Assembly (NCBI GenBank): GCA_025459175.1
Contig: JALORC010000004.1
Coordinates: 1 to 64,000, forward strand
DNA length: 64,000 bases
Source of the DNA: Planctomycetota bacterium
Lineage (GTDB): Bacteria; Planctomycetota; UBA1135; UBA2386
Direction of reading: 5' to 3'
Shown piece after piece: positions 49,144 through 58,257 of this stretch. The notes under the pieces were generated by a model that saw only the letters and a list, made by a program, of their open reading frames with translations, did no database searches and was not told the DNA's origin. The stretch's first letter is position 1. Each line of letters begins with the position of its first letter. Both the position numbers and the translations under genes were made by a program.

Positions 49144-50609
49144 GTGCATCGATGCTGCCGGACGTCGAGGTCGTCGAACTCGACAACGGCTTCAAGGCGC
49201 TGCTGGTCGAGCGCGGTCCGTTGCCGGTGGTCGCGTCGCTGCTGTGGTATCGCGTCGGCTCGCGCGACGAGCACACCGGCGAGACCGGCGTGTCGCACTT
49301 CCTCGAACACATGATGTTCAAGGGCACCGAGCAGTTCGCGAAGGGGCAGATCGACCTGCAGACCAGCAAGATGGGCGGCAGCAACAACGCCTTCACCGAC
49401 AACGACAGCACCGCCTACTACTTCGCGCTGGCGGCCGATCGTTGGGAGACCGCGCTCGAGATCGAGGCCAGTCGCATGCGCAACTGCCTGCTCGATCCGC
49501 ACGAGTTCGCCAGCGAGAAGAACGTCGTGCTCGAGGAGCTGGCGATGGGCGAGGACGACCCGTGGCGTCCGCTCTACCAGGCCACCGAGACCCTGCTCTA
49601 CCAGGTGCACCCGTACCACCATCCGGTGATCGGCTACCGCCAGGATCTCGAGCGGCTGTCGGCGCAGCAGATGCGCGACTACTACGCGCGCCACTACGGC
49701 CCCAACCGCGCCTTCCTGGTGATCGTCGGCAACATCGATCGCGCGCGCACCGCGGCCCGCATCCGCGAGCTGTTCGGTTCGCTGCCGCGCGTCGCCGAGC
49801 GGGTCGAGCCGCTGAAGGAGCCGCCCGCGCAGGGCGAACGCCGCGCCGTGCTGCGCACGCCGCACTCGGTGACGCGGCTGTGTATCGGTTTCCCGACCTG
49901 CCGCATCGGCGAGCGCGACGACTACGCGCTCGACGTGCTCGCGCACGACCTCGGCAACAGCAAGAACAGCCGTCTCTACCGGCGGCTGGTCATGAAGGAC
50001 GAGTTGGTCACCGACGTCAACGTGATGAACGAGACGCGGCAGGATCCCGGGGCCCTGTTCGTGCTGTGCGAGCTGCGTGACGGCGTCAAGCCGGCCGTGG
50101 TCGAGGCCGCCGTGCGCGAGGAGATCGCGGCCCAGATCGCCGAGGGCGTCGCCAAGAAGGACCTGCAGCGCATCCGCGCCCAGATCCGCGCGTCGTTCCT
50201 GTTCCAGGACGAGTCGGTGCTCGACCTGGCGATGAAGCTCGGCCGTTTCGAGGCCGGCACTCCCGACGGCTTTCGCACGCTCGAGACGGTGCTGCCGACC
50301 TACGAGTCGCTGACGTCGGACGAGCTGCGCGCGGTCGCGGCCAAGTACCTCGACTTCGAGCGCGCGGCGGTGGTGTGGGCGATGCCCGGTCAGGCCGCCG
50401 CGGAAGGTCGCGCGGCCAAGGCGAAGGACGGCAAGCGCAAGGCGCGGCCGGTGGCGAAGAAGGCGGCGCCGGTCGCGGCGGTCGTCGGTACCGGGCGCAA
50501 GGCCGGCAAGGTCGCGGCCAAGGTCAAGGCCAAGGTGAAGGTCGGACCGAAGGCCGGCCCCGAGCGCCAGACCAAGGGCAAATCGAAGCAGCGAGGCAAG
50601 CGAGCATGA
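49140..50609 (+). CDS. M16 family zinc peptidase, catalytic subunit
   Basis: A 489-residue insulinase-family peptidase. The inverted zinc motif HxxEH is intact: H53-F-L-E56-H57 in GVSHFLEHMMFKGT, and the third ligand lies in NVVLEELAMGEDDP (about E132/E133). Two M16 half-domains cover about 8-410. The last ~65 residues are a Lys/Ala-rich tail (KAKDGKRKARPVAKKAAPVAAV...), histone-like in composition and not part of the peptidase fold. In two-subunit M16B enzymes a catalytic and a non-catalytic chain form one chamber that degrades peptides. The start overlaps the previous stop (ATGA) and the stop overlaps the next start. Confidence 0.88.
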   Translation: MSASMLPDVEVVELDNGFKALLVERGPLPVVASLLWYRVGSRDEHTGETGVSHFLEHMMFKGTEQFAKGQIDLQTSKMGGSNNAFTDNDSTAYYFALAADRWETALEIEASRMRNCLLDPHEFASEKNVVLEELAMGEDDPWRPLYQATETLLYQVHPYHHPVIGYRQDLERLSAQQMRDYYARHYGPNRAFLVIVGNIDRARTAARIRELFGSLPRVAERVEPLKEPPAQGERRAVLRTPHSVTRLCIGFPTCRIGERDDYALDVLAHDLGNSKNSRLYRRLVMKDELVTDVNVMNETRQDPGALFVLCELRDGVKPAVVEAAVREEIAAQIAEGVAKKDLQRIRAQIRASFLFQDESVLDLAMKLGRFEAGTPDGFRTLETVLPTYESLTSDELRAVAAKYLDFERAAVVWAMPGQAAAEGRAAKAKDGKRKARPVAKKAAPVAAVVGTGRKAGKVAAKVKAKVKVGPKAGPERQTKGKSKQRGKRA

Positions 50610-51856
50610 GCGTTCCGATCCGTCTGTCGATCGCCGAACGCGAACTCGCTTCCGGCCTCACCCTGCTGGCCGTGCACAACCCGGGCGTGCAGACGTTCGC
50701 GTGCGCGGTGTCGCTCGACGTCCGGGCCGGCGACGAACCCGCCGATCGTCCCGGTCTCGCCAACATGGTCGGTGAGTGCCTCGACGAAGGCACGCGCCAC
50801 TACGACGCGATCGAGCTGGCGACCGCCGTCGAGAGCATCGGCGGCATGATGGAGGGCAACCACCGCGGCGGCGTGGTGATGACTCCCGCCGACGCGCACA
50901 AGGAAGCGACCGCGCTGCTGCGCGAGCTGGTGCTCGAGCCCGAGTTCCCGGGCCGCGAGGTGCGGCGCGTGCAGGCCGAGGTGCTGACCGAGATCAAGGC
51001 CGACGACGACGACCCGCGCGCGGTCGCTTCGCGTCGGTTCCGCAAGGAGGTCTACGGCGATCACCCGCTGGGCCGGCCCTCGCAGGGCACCGCGAAGAGC
51101 GTCGCGCGGCTGAAGCCGAAGGATCTGCGCACGTTCCACGAGCAGTGGTTCCGGCCGCAGGGCGGCTACGTGGCCGCGGCCGGTCCCGAGGATCCCGAAC
51201 GCACGCTCGATCGGCTCGAGAAGGCGTTCGGCAGCTTCCGCGGCAAGGCGCCGAAGCACGGTCCGACGCCGGACGTCGAGCTCGCCGCCAGCGGGCGCGA
51301 TGCGCACCTGCCGATGCCCCGCGAGCAGGTGCACGTGTTCCTCGGTCACGTCGGCATCCGCCGCACGCACCCGGACTTCTACGTGCTGTCGGTGATGGAC
51401 CACATCCTCGGCACCGGCCCGGGCTTCACGTCGCGGTGCTCGCGCAAGCTGCGCGACGAACAGGGCCTGTGCTACGCGGTCAGCGCCGGCATCACCGGCA
51501 GCGCCGGCGAGGAACCCGGCACGTTCACGGCCTACATCGGCACCTCGCCCGAGCACCGGCAGCGCGCGATCGACGGCTTCCTCGACGAGATCCGCCGCAT
51601 CCGCAGCGAGCCGCCGAGCGCGCAGGAGCTGCAGGACGTCAAGGACTACCTGACGGGCAGCTTCGTGTTCGGCCTCGAACGCAACAGCAACCTCGCCGCC
51701 TACGCGATCCGCGCACGCCGCTTCGGGCTCGGCTTCGACTTCCTCCAGCGTTACCCGGACCTGATCCGCGCGATCGATGCCGAGCAGGTCCGCGACGCCG
51801 CCGAGCGGCACCTGCACCCCGATCGCCTGGTCGTCATCAGCGCCGGCGCTTCCTGA
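50606..51856 (+). CDS. M16 family peptidase-like protein, non-catalytic subunit
   Basis: A 416-residue M16-fold protein. The position of HxxEH reads NMVGE (GLANMVGECLDEGT), so zinc binding and catalysis are lost, while overall length and the C-terminal Arg-rich substrate-binding region (YAIRARRFGLGFDFLQRYPDLIRAI) are kept. This is the pattern of the inactive partner in heterodimeric M16B peptidases, where Arg/Tyr of the partner bind the substrate's C-terminus. The ATG overlaps the catalytic subunit's stop (ATGA), matching a 1:1 complex. No signal peptide is visible in either subunit, so they are likely cytoplasmic. Confidence 0.87.
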   Translation: MSVPIRLSIAERELASGLTLLAVHNPGVQTFACAVSLDVRAGDEPADRPGLANMVGECLDEGTRHYDAIELATAVESIGGMMEGNHRGGVVMTPADAHKEATALLRELVLEPEFPGREVRRVQAEVLTEIKADDDDPRAVASRRFRKEVYGDHPLGRPSQGTAKSVARLKPKDLRTFHEQWFRPQGGYVAAAGPEDPERTLDRLEKAFGSFRGKAPKHGPTPDVELAASGRDAHLPMPREQVHVFLGHVGIRRTHPDFYVLSVMDHILGTGPGFTSRCSRKLRDEQGLCYAVSAGITGSAGEEPGTFTAYIGTSPEHRQRAIDGFLDEIRRIRSEPPSAQELQDVKDYLTGSFVFGLERNSNLAAYAIRARRFGLGFDFLQRYPDLIRAIDAEQVRDAAERHLHPDRLVVISAGAS

Positions 51857-51864
51857 GCACTGCC

Positions 51865-52659
51865 ATGGCCACGCCGTCGTTCGCCGAAGTCATCGACATC
51901 CTGCACGAGATCGCGCCGCTGGAGCTGGCCGCCGACTGGGACAACGTCGGTGTCGTGCTGCAGCCGCGGAAGAAGCCGGGCAAGGTCGCGCGCGTGCTGT
52001 TGACGATCGACCTGTCGCCGGCGGTCGTCGCCGAGGCGAAGTCGCTGCGTGCCGAGCTGGTGATGTCCTACCACCCGCCGATCTTCCAGCCGCTGAAGCG
52101 CCTCGCCGCCGACGGTGGCACGCAGGAAGCGCTGCTGGCGGCGGCCGCGGCCGGCATCGCCGTCTACTCGCCGCACACCGCACTCGACGCGGCGCCGAGC
52201 GGGCTCGGTGACTGGCTGGTCGAACAGGTGCTCGGTGGCGATGCGCCGAAGGAGCTGCGCCCGCTCGGCGACGGCGAGTTCGGTCGCTTCGTCGAACTGC
52301 GCGCGCCGCTGTCGTTCGCGACCTTGTTGCAGCGCTGCAAGCGCCGGTTCGGCGTGCGCTCGCTGCGCACAGCGCGGCCGGAGCGCGCGGCAGCGAAGGT
52401 GCGCACGATCGCGGTCGCGGCGGGGGCAGGTGGTTCGCTGCTGCGCGGCTGCGGCGCCGACGTCGCGGTCACCGGCGAACTGTCGCACCACGACGCGCTG
52501 GCGGCGATCGCGGCCGGCACCTCGGTCGTGCTCGCCGGCCACAGCAACACCGAACGCGGCTTCCTGAAGGTGCTGCAGCGGCGCCTGCGGGAGTCGTTCG
52601 ACGGGGATCTGGATGTGCGGGTAGCGAAGAGCGATCGCGATCCGTTCGCGACGGTCTGA
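51865..52659 (+). CDS. Nif3-like dinuclear metal center protein
   Basis: A 264-residue protein of the Nif3/YbgI family, a widely conserved group with a two-metal centre; some members are annotated as GTP cyclohydrolase I type 2, but the true activity is unsettled. Features: LAADWDNVGVVLQ at the N-terminus, LVMSYHPPIF with the conserved His, AVYSPHTALDAAPSGLGDWL, and the C-terminal GELSHHDALAAIAAGTSVVLAGHSNTERGFL with the metal-binding His and Glu. The length is close to the short bacterial form lacking the inserted domain. It ends the manA operon, 8 bp after the M16 partner gene. Confidence 0.9.
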   Translation: MATPSFAEVIDILHEIAPLELAADWDNVGVVLQPRKKPGKVARVLLTIDLSPAVVAEAKSLRAELVMSYHPPIFQPLKRLAADGGTQEALLAAAAAGIAVYSPHTALDAAPSGLGDWLVEQVLGGDAPKELRPLGDGEFGRFVELRAPLSFATLLQRCKRRFGVRSLRTARPERAAAKVRTIAVAAGAGGSLLRGCGADVAVTGELSHHDALAAIAAGTSVVLAGHSNTERGFLKVLQRRLRESFDGDLDVRVAKSDRDPFATV

Positions 52660-52997
52660 GGCAAGTCGCGGCGCCTGGTCGGGGATGTGCTGTAGGTGAT
52701 CGACCTGTCCGCGTAGCGACAGTCCCGGTCGTCGAGCCTGTGTTGCCGACGGATGGCCGTTGCGCGAGCGCCGAGCCGCTACAGGAAGTCCGCGATGGGA
52801 GCCGGCACGAGGGCAAGACCCTAGGCAATCATCGGTGGCTCGCAGGCCGTGTGGATCCTCAAGCGCGCGCAAACGGATCGACGATTGCCGAGGTCGGTGT
52901 CCGCTCGGAGGCGGCGGCGCCGGCCCAGGACCAGGAGAGGCCGCATTCGGCAACCGCACGGTCCTCGGCGTGAGCCTCGCCCAGGACCTGGCTGACG
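52660..52997 (+). other. 338-bp intergenic region
   Basis: Between the Nif3-like gene and the porin gene. No credible ORF: the overlapping frames are Arg-rich shadows. Only very short imperfect inverted repeats are visible, and no confident promoter can be picked. Confidence 0.45.
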
Positions 52998-54215
52998 ATG
53001 AAGTACATCATGCTGATCATCGGTGCGGCACTCGCGTCGTTGCAGACAGTGCGTGCCCAGGATCCGCTGCAGGCCGAGATCGATGCTCTCAAGCGTCGCG
53101 TCGGGGAGCTCGAGGATGCGCAGGCGGCGCATCTGGAGGGTGTTTCCGGTCGGGCACTCGTACAAGCCTACTCGGCCCGGAGCTTCGACTTCGGTGGGCA
53201 CCTGACGTCATTGTTCGCTTGGATACGCGGCGAATCGGGGTCGGCCACCGGACACGTCGCCAGCCTGGTCGAGCTGTCGATGAAGGCGCGGATCGATGAT
53301 CACTGGTCCGTGTTCGCCACGCCGGGCTTCTACACCTTCAACGGCGGCCTGATCGACGATCCAGCCACGCCGGCGACACCCGGCGATCCTGCTTTCACGC
53401 CCGACGACGACAGCCAGCGGGTGTTCCTCTCCCGCCTCGTCACCGAATGGAAGAGCAGCGATGCCCTGCTGCTGCGCGGTGGTGTCGTCGGTTCGCCGCA
53501 CGGGGTCACCAACCGCGAGTACTTCCTGCCCTCGCGCATCATCGGGCAGGCCAATCTGCACACGCGCCATTTCCTGATCAACTCGCTCTACCCGCAGCTT
53601 TTCCAGGGCGTGGCGGCGACCGGCAAGTGCTCGATCGGCCGCGACTGGGTCGAATACGATGCCTACTTCGGGGTCGATCCGGACCTGCCGTCCGACGGCC
53701 TAGGTGGCGCGCGTCTCGGTTATCACTTCTCCGAACTCGGTCTCACGGTCGCCGTCGACTACGGTCGTGGCACGCGTCCGGACGACGACGACGCGTCGAC
53801 GAACTTCGGCTATCTGCAGGCCCCTTTCGCCGGCATGTTCAATGTCGGCCGCGACTACCAGTTCGGGGGCATCGACTTCGACCTGCGCAAAGGCAGTCTG
53901 CTGGCGCGGGCCGAACTCTACTACTCGGCCGAACGCGGCTTCGAGGACCAGCGTGCCGCGTCGTTCGAGGGCTCTTGGTTCTTCCTCCCGGAATGGTCCG
54001 TCAGCTATCGGTTCGACTGGTACGAGCGTGGTGAGGACTTCGACGTGTTCGCCGCCGGCGTCGTCGACCTCGGCACCTCGACCGAGCACGTGGTCGGCTT
54101 GTCGTTCAATCCGGACGAGTCGATTCGCCTGCGACTCGACTGGCACCACAACAACCTGCCGGCCAGCGACGACGTCGTCGACTACGTCAACTTCAGCTGG
54201 TCGGTCAGCTTCTGA
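52998..54215 (+). CDS. Outer-membrane porin-like protein with N-terminal coiled coil
   Basis: A 405-residue exported protein. A signal peptide (MLIIGAALASLQTVRAQ) is followed by a short coiled coil (LQAEIDALKRRVGELEDAQAAHLE), as in phosphate-selective porins OprO/OprP and related outer-membrane proteins with a periplasmic trimerisation helix. The remainder alternates polar and hydrophobic residues with many Tyr, Phe, Asp and Gly turns (LGYHFSELGLTVAVDYGRG, SLLARAELYYSAERGFED) and ends in SWSVSF, with the terminal Phe expected for barrel insertion. It lies 18 bp before a small PstS-like gene, and a hybrid kinase follows, suggesting a sensing and uptake unit. Substrate is not certain. Confidence 0.77.
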   Translation: MKYIMLIIGAALASLQTVRAQDPLQAEIDALKRRVGELEDAQAAHLEGVSGRALVQAYSARSFDFGGHLTSLFAWIRGESGSATGHVASLVELSMKARIDDHWSVFATPGFYTFNGGLIDDPATPATPGDPAFTPDDDSQRVFLSRLVTEWKSSDALLLRGGVVGSPHGVTNREYFLPSRIIGQANLHTRHFLINSLYPQLFQGVAATGKCSIGRDWVEYDAYFGVDPDLPSDGLGGARLGYHFSELGLTVAVDYGRGTRPDDDDASTNFGYLQAPFAGMFNVGRDYQFGGIDFDLRKGSLLARAELYYSAERGFEDQRAASFEGSWFFLPEWSVSYRFDWYERGEDFDVFAAGVVDLGTSTEHVVGLSFNPDESIRLRLDWHHNNLPASDDVVDYVNFSWSVSF

Positions 54216-54233
54216 CCAACGCGGAGGACACTC

Positions 54234-54680
54234 ATGCACATCGTCGCTGCCTGGTTCGCCTTCGTGCTGGCCGCCGTCCTGCAGGAGCCGGCCGGGGGCG
54301 GGAAGTCCGGCTACGTGGTTGTCGTGAATGCGGCCAACTCGTGCGTCCAGACCGGCAAGGACGCGGCGGCGACCACGAAGAAGCTGTTCCTGAAGGAGAT
54401 GACCCAGTGGCCGGGCGGCGTCGAGGCGCGGCCCTATGGTCGGGTGGCGACCGGCCCCGAGCACGCGGCGTTCATGCGCGAGGTGCTGGGCATGACCGAT
54501 GCCGAGCTGGCCCGGCACTGGCTCAGGATGAAGAACATGGATGGAACGACTCCGCCGAAGGACGTCGACACCGACCGCATGGTCCTCAAGTACGTCGCCA
54601 AGCACGACGGCGCATTCGGCATCGTTCGCGCCGACGCCGTGAAGGGTGTGGCCGGCGTGAAGGTCTTGTTCGAGTTCTGA
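54234..54680 (+). CDS. Small PstS-like periplasmic binding protein
   Basis: A 148-residue exported protein with a short hydrophobic start (IVAAWFAFVLAAVLQ). The rest resembles one lobe of the phosphate-binding protein family: GYVVVVNAANSC, KKLFLKEMTQWPGGVEARPYGRV, FMREVLGMTDAELARHWLRMKNMDGTTPPKDVDTDRMVLKYVAKHDGAFGIVRADAV. Full PstS proteins are about 300 residues with two lobes, so this single-domain form probably does not bind ligand like a transport receptor. Comparable small proteins are found, to my recollection, next to porins and sensor kinases. It may present a ligand to the following kinase. Confidence 0.75.
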   Translation: MHIVAAWFAFVLAAVLQEPAGGGKSGYVVVVNAANSCVQTGKDAAATTKKLFLKEMTQWPGGVEARPYGRVATGPEHAAFMREVLGMTDAELARHWLRMKNMDGTTPPKDVDTDRMVLKYVAKHDGAFGIVRADAVKGVAGVKVLFEF

Positions 54681-54801
54681 TCGTGGCAAGGGTCCACAAC
54701 CGTGGTGAACGGTGGTGCCGCGCCACCTTCCGTGCCAGATCGGGTCTCCTGCCCCGAGTGCGATGGGGTATCGAGCGGCATGGCGCGGTGGAGGCACCCC
54801 C

Positions 54802-56655
54802 ATGTCCCTGACCTGGAAGCTCATCTTCGGCTTCCTGTTCGCCCTGGTCCTGCAGGTGGTCCAGATGCTGACGTCGGGCTACTTCACGGCCCGCATGCAG
54901 GCGGCGTCGGAGCAGGTATCGGATGCGCTGACGTCGTCGCTGGCGGTGCAGGCCGCGATCGATGCCACGCGTGAGATCCAGCGGCGGGTCGATGGCGAGA
55001 TCGGGGGCCGCTCCGCGTTCGATCTCTCGGTCGGCAGGGTCTATGTCGACGAGTTGCAGCAGCAAGTGGCAGGGTTGGCGAGTTCGCTCGACACCGGGCA
55101 GTGGCAGGGCCTCGACATCCTGCGGCGTTGTCTGGACAAGGTGGACCTGGGGATGCGCGAGCTGGTCACCGATGGTCCCGGGGAAGCCCGACGCGACGGT
55201 CTCCTGTTCCTGTCCGATGACGTGCTCGAGCTGGAACAGGCGCTGTTTCGCACTCAGGTGCGCGTCCGCGAAGTCGGCCGACGCGGCGTCGCGGTGGAGC
55301 GCTCGGTGCACGACCTGCCGTTCCGCGCCGCGATGGCGATCACCCTGGCCGGTGTCGTGGTGATGGCGGCGTTCGTGCTCTGGTACAAGCGGCAGATGGT
55401 CGTGCCGATCCAGCGGGCATGGGCCGAACTCGAGCAGCGCGTGCAGGATCGCACTGCGGAGCTCGCCGCCGCGCGTGATGCCGCCTTCGCCGCCAATCGG
55501 ACCAAGACCGCGTTCCTGGCGAACATCAGCCACGAACTGCGAACCCCGATGACGGCGATCGTCGGCTTCTCCGAGCTGCTGGCGGAGTGCCCGACGGGCA
55601 GCGAGGGAGTCCGGTTGCAGGGCGAGGCCATCGCGACCGTGCGTCGCAACGCCCACGCCCTGGTTGCCATCGTCAACGACCTGCTGGACATGTCGAAGCT
55701 CGAGGCCGGCAAGCTGCAGGTCGAGCCCGTCGTGTGTTCGCCACTACAGGTCGTCGACGACGTGCTCGGCCTGATGCGTGCCAAGGCGGATGCGGCGGGA
55801 GTCGTGCTGCGTTCCGTCGTCCCGCAGCCCGTGCCGGTGAGCATCCGGACCGATCCAATGCGTCTGCGCCAGATCCTGCTCAACCTGATCGACAACGCGA
55901 TCAAGTTCAGCGGCGGCGGAGAGGTCACCGTCACGATCGGGCTGGTCGTCGACAGCGATCCGCCGAAGCTCTCCATCGAGGTTGCCGATCGCGGCATCGG
56001 CATGTCGGGCGCCGTGCTGGCAAGGCTGTTCCAGCCGTTCGAGCAGGCGGATGTGTCGATCACGCGCCGTTACGGGGGGACCGGTCTCGGGCTCGCGATC
56101 TCGAGGCAGCTCGCCAATCTGCTCGGTGGGGATCTGGTCGCCACCAGCGTGGTCGGCGAGGGATCGAAGTTCTGCCTCCAGATCACCACGGGTCCGTTGG
56201 CGGGGGTGGAGATGACGCGCACCGCCGTGCTCCAGCCGGCGCCGGCAGCGAAGGCACCGCGTCAACTCGACGGCACCTCGGTGCTCCTGGTGGAGGACGG
56301 CCCCGACAACCAACGTCTGGTTCGGCACGTGCTCGAGCGCGCCGGTTGCCGCGTCGAGATCGCCGGCAACGGTCAGGAGTGTCTCGATCGCATGGCGCAG
56401 CCCACGGCAGCGTTCGATGTGGTGCTGATGGACATGCAGATGCCCGTCATGGACGGCATCACTGCCACCCGCACGCTGCGAGCGGGCGGGTGCAAGGTGC
56501 CGATCCTCTCGCTCACGGCGAACGCGATGCAGGTCGATCGCGATGCGGCACTGGCAGCCGGCTGCGACGCGTTCCTCACCAAGCCGATCGATCGCAAGTT
56601 GCTGGTGGCCACCATTGCCGAGTGGCGCGGACGCGGCGCCCCGGTCAGGGCCTGA
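54802..56655 (+). CDS. Membrane-bound hybrid sensor histidine kinase
   Basis: A 617-residue two-component sensor. The ATG at 54802 follows GTGGAGG by a suitable gap, so I reject the track's start 30 codons earlier. Two membrane segments (about 5-27 and 174-196) enclose a helical periplasmic sensing region. The dimerisation/phosphoacceptor box is FLANISHELRTPM (H244). ATPase boxes are NLIDNAIKFS (N), EVADRGIGMS (G1), LFQPFEQAD (F) and YGGTGLGLAI (G2). A receiver domain follows (SVLLVEDGPDNQRL ... VVLMDMQMPVMDG with D544), ending LTKPID. No HPt domain or output regulator is in the window. Its neighbours suggest it senses the small PstS-like protein. Confidence 0.93.
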   Translation: MSLTWKLIFGFLFALVLQVVQMLTSGYFTARMQAASEQVSDALTSSLAVQAAIDATREIQRRVDGEIGGRSAFDLSVGRVYVDELQQQVAGLASSLDTGQWQGLDILRRCLDKVDLGMRELVTDGPGEARRDGLLFLSDDVLELEQALFRTQVRVREVGRRGVAVERSVHDLPFRAAMAITLAGVVVMAAFVLWYKRQMVVPIQRAWAELEQRVQDRTAELAAARDAAFAANRTKTAFLANISHELRTPMTAIVGFSELLAECPTGSEGVRLQGEAIATVRRNAHALVAIVNDLLDMSKLEAGKLQVEPVVCSPLQVVDDVLGLMRAKADAAGVVLRSVVPQPVPVSIRTDPMRLRQILLNLIDNAIKFSGGGEVTVTIGLVVDSDPPKLSIEVADRGIGMSGAVLARLFQPFEQADVSITRRYGGTGLGLAISRQLANLLGGDLVATSVVGEGSKFCLQITTGPLAGVEMTRTAVLQPAPAAKAPRQLDGTSVLLVEDGPDNQRLVRHVLERAGCRVEIAGNGQECLDRMAQPTAAFDVVLMDMQMPVMDGITATRTLRAGGCKVPILSLTANAMQVDRDAALAAGCDAFLTKPIDRKLLVATIAEWRGRGAPVRA

Positions 56656-56657
56656 CC
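56643..56657. terminator. Palindrome across the kinase stop codon
   Basis: GGTCAGG-G-CCTGACC overlaps the TGA of the kinase gene in the gap to a convergent gene. The repeat CCGATCGCGG follows twice (56663-56672 and 56689-56698). A terminator role is possible but no T run is present. Confidence 0.3.
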
Positions 56658-56708
56658 CGTCACCGATCGCGGCTGCCCGGGTCGGTCCCCGATCGCGGTT
56701 GGCGCGGG

Positions 56709-58058
56709 CTACGTCTCGGCCGGTCGCTCCTCGGGCTTGCGGATCGCGTGGCGGAACACGTAGTTGACGATCGGGATGCCCAGGATCAGGCCCCAGACGC
56801 CGAACAGCTTGCCGCCGATGGTCAGCACGATCAGCACCAGCACCGGGTTCATGTGCATGTGGTGCCCGTAGATCTGCGGGTTCAGCACGTAGGTCTCGAG
56901 CGCGTGCACGAGGCAGATCATCAGGATCGCCAGCACCATCGTCGACACGCCGCCGGACTGCAGCGCCAGCAGGCAGATCGGCGTCGAGCTGAGGAACGTG
57001 CCGACCACCGGGATGAAGCTGCACACGAACACGATCGCCGACAGCACCAGCATGCTCTGTGTGAGGCCGAGCATCCACAGGCCGAGCGAGGTCAGGATCG
57101 TGTTGCAGATGGCGATGAACAGCTGCGCCTCGAGCGCGCGGCCGAGCACGCGGCCGAAGCCGGCGATGTTGTCGGCGACCTCGTCGTAGATGAAGCCGAT
57201 CTTGGTGTTGGCGAGGCCGGTGATGCCGCGGCGGATCTTCGACAGGTCGAGCACGATCAGGAACGAGAACAGCAGCGACAGCAGGAACGACGACGCGTAG
57301 CCGATCACCGACTGCCCGATCTCGAGCGGGTTCTTGGCCAGCGACTCGATCACGTTGTTGAGCAGATCCCGCACGATGAACAGGTTCTCCGGCAGCTTCT
57401 CGGCCGGCTTCTCGCTGTCGGCGGGGCTGCCATCGGCATTGCCGTTGGTGCCGTCCTTCGGATCGGTCGGCAATGGCTTGCCGTCGCGGTCCGCGCCGGT
57501 CTTCGGCGACCCGTCCTCGGGTCGGCGTTCCGAGCCGTCCGCGGGCTTGCCGTCCTCCGGGGTCGGCTCGGGCGGCTTCGGCCGCGGGATCGTGCCCGGG
57601 ACCTTGTTGTCGCCGAACGCCGTGATCGGGTCCGGCAGCCCGGTGCCCTGCTGGTGCTTGGCGAGGCTCTTGTAGAGCGCCGGATACTGCTTCAGGAACT
57701 TGCTGAGTTCCTGGTCGCCCTGCTTGATGTACTTCTCACGGTTCTCCCAGAACGTGTTCGCCTGCGACTGGATCTCGGGCACCAGCGTGAAGCCGGTCGC
57801 GAACAGCGTGCCCAGGAACACCAGGCCGACGATGATCACGCGCGCCGGCCGGTTCTTGATCCGGTGCGCCAGCCCGTCGACGCCGTGCGCCTGGATGTAG
57901 GCGAACACGAACGTCATGAACACCAGCAGCAGGAACGGGCGCAGCACGTAGAGCACCGCGATCAACAGGCCCCACACGAACGCGCGTGTGGTCAGCGAGA
58001 AGATGCGGTCCCACGGCGGGGGGAGAGTCTTTTCCGGGTGTTCCGAGGCGGACGGCAT
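56709..58058 (-). CDS. AI-2E family (PerM/YdiK-like) transporter
   Basis: A 449-residue polytopic protein of the AI-2E transporter superfamily. Paired N-terminal membrane segments (FVWGLLIAVLYVLRPFLLLVFMTFVFAYIQAHGVDGL and RVIIVGLVFLGTLFATGFTLVP), a long soluble loop, then five C-terminal segments with the family motifs IPVVGTFLSSTPICLLAL, LETYVLNPQIYGHHMHMNPVLVLIVLTIGGKLFGVWGLILGIPIVNYV. The loop holds an insertion of about 75 residues rich in Pro, Asp, Gly and Lys (about 150-225), longer than usual. Family members export small molecules or act as Na+/H+ antiporters; substrate unknown. The start is ATG at 58058, with track extension rejected. Confidence 0.87.
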   Translation of the reverse strand: MPSASEHPEKTLPPPWDRIFSLTTRAFVWGLLIAVLYVLRPFLLLVFMTFVFAYIQAHGVDGLAHRIKNRPARVIIVGLVFLGTLFATGFTLVPEIQSQANTFWENREKYIKQGDQELSKFLKQYPALYKSLAKHQQGTGLPDPITAFGDNKVPGTIPRPKPPEPTPEDGKPADGSERRPEDGSPKTGADRDGKPLPTDPKDGTNGNADGSPADSEKPAEKLPENLFIVRDLLNNVIESLAKNPLEIGQSVIGYASSFLLSLLFSFLIVLDLSKIRRGITGLANTKIGFIYDEVADNIAGFGRVLGRALEAQLFIAICNTILTSLGLWMLGLTQSMLVLSAIVFVCSFIPVVGTFLSSTPICLLALQSGGVSTMVLAILMICLVHALETYVLNPQIYGHHMHMNPVLVLIVLTIGGKLFGVWGLILGIPIVNYVFRHAIRKPEERPAET

Positions 58059-58257
58059 GCCGGCGCGACGGTACGCAGGCCGACGCGGGCGCGCCAGACA
58101 CGTCCTGGATTGCCCGTGTCGGCCTCCGGTCGTTGCCATCGGCCGCTGGCGCGTCCCCCCGACCAGCCGGCGGCCGCGCGGCGTACTGCTCGCGACCAGC
58201 GGCGCCGGGTGCGCGCCCGGGCCTTGCATCCTCGGCGGGGGCCAGTAACCAAGCGCC

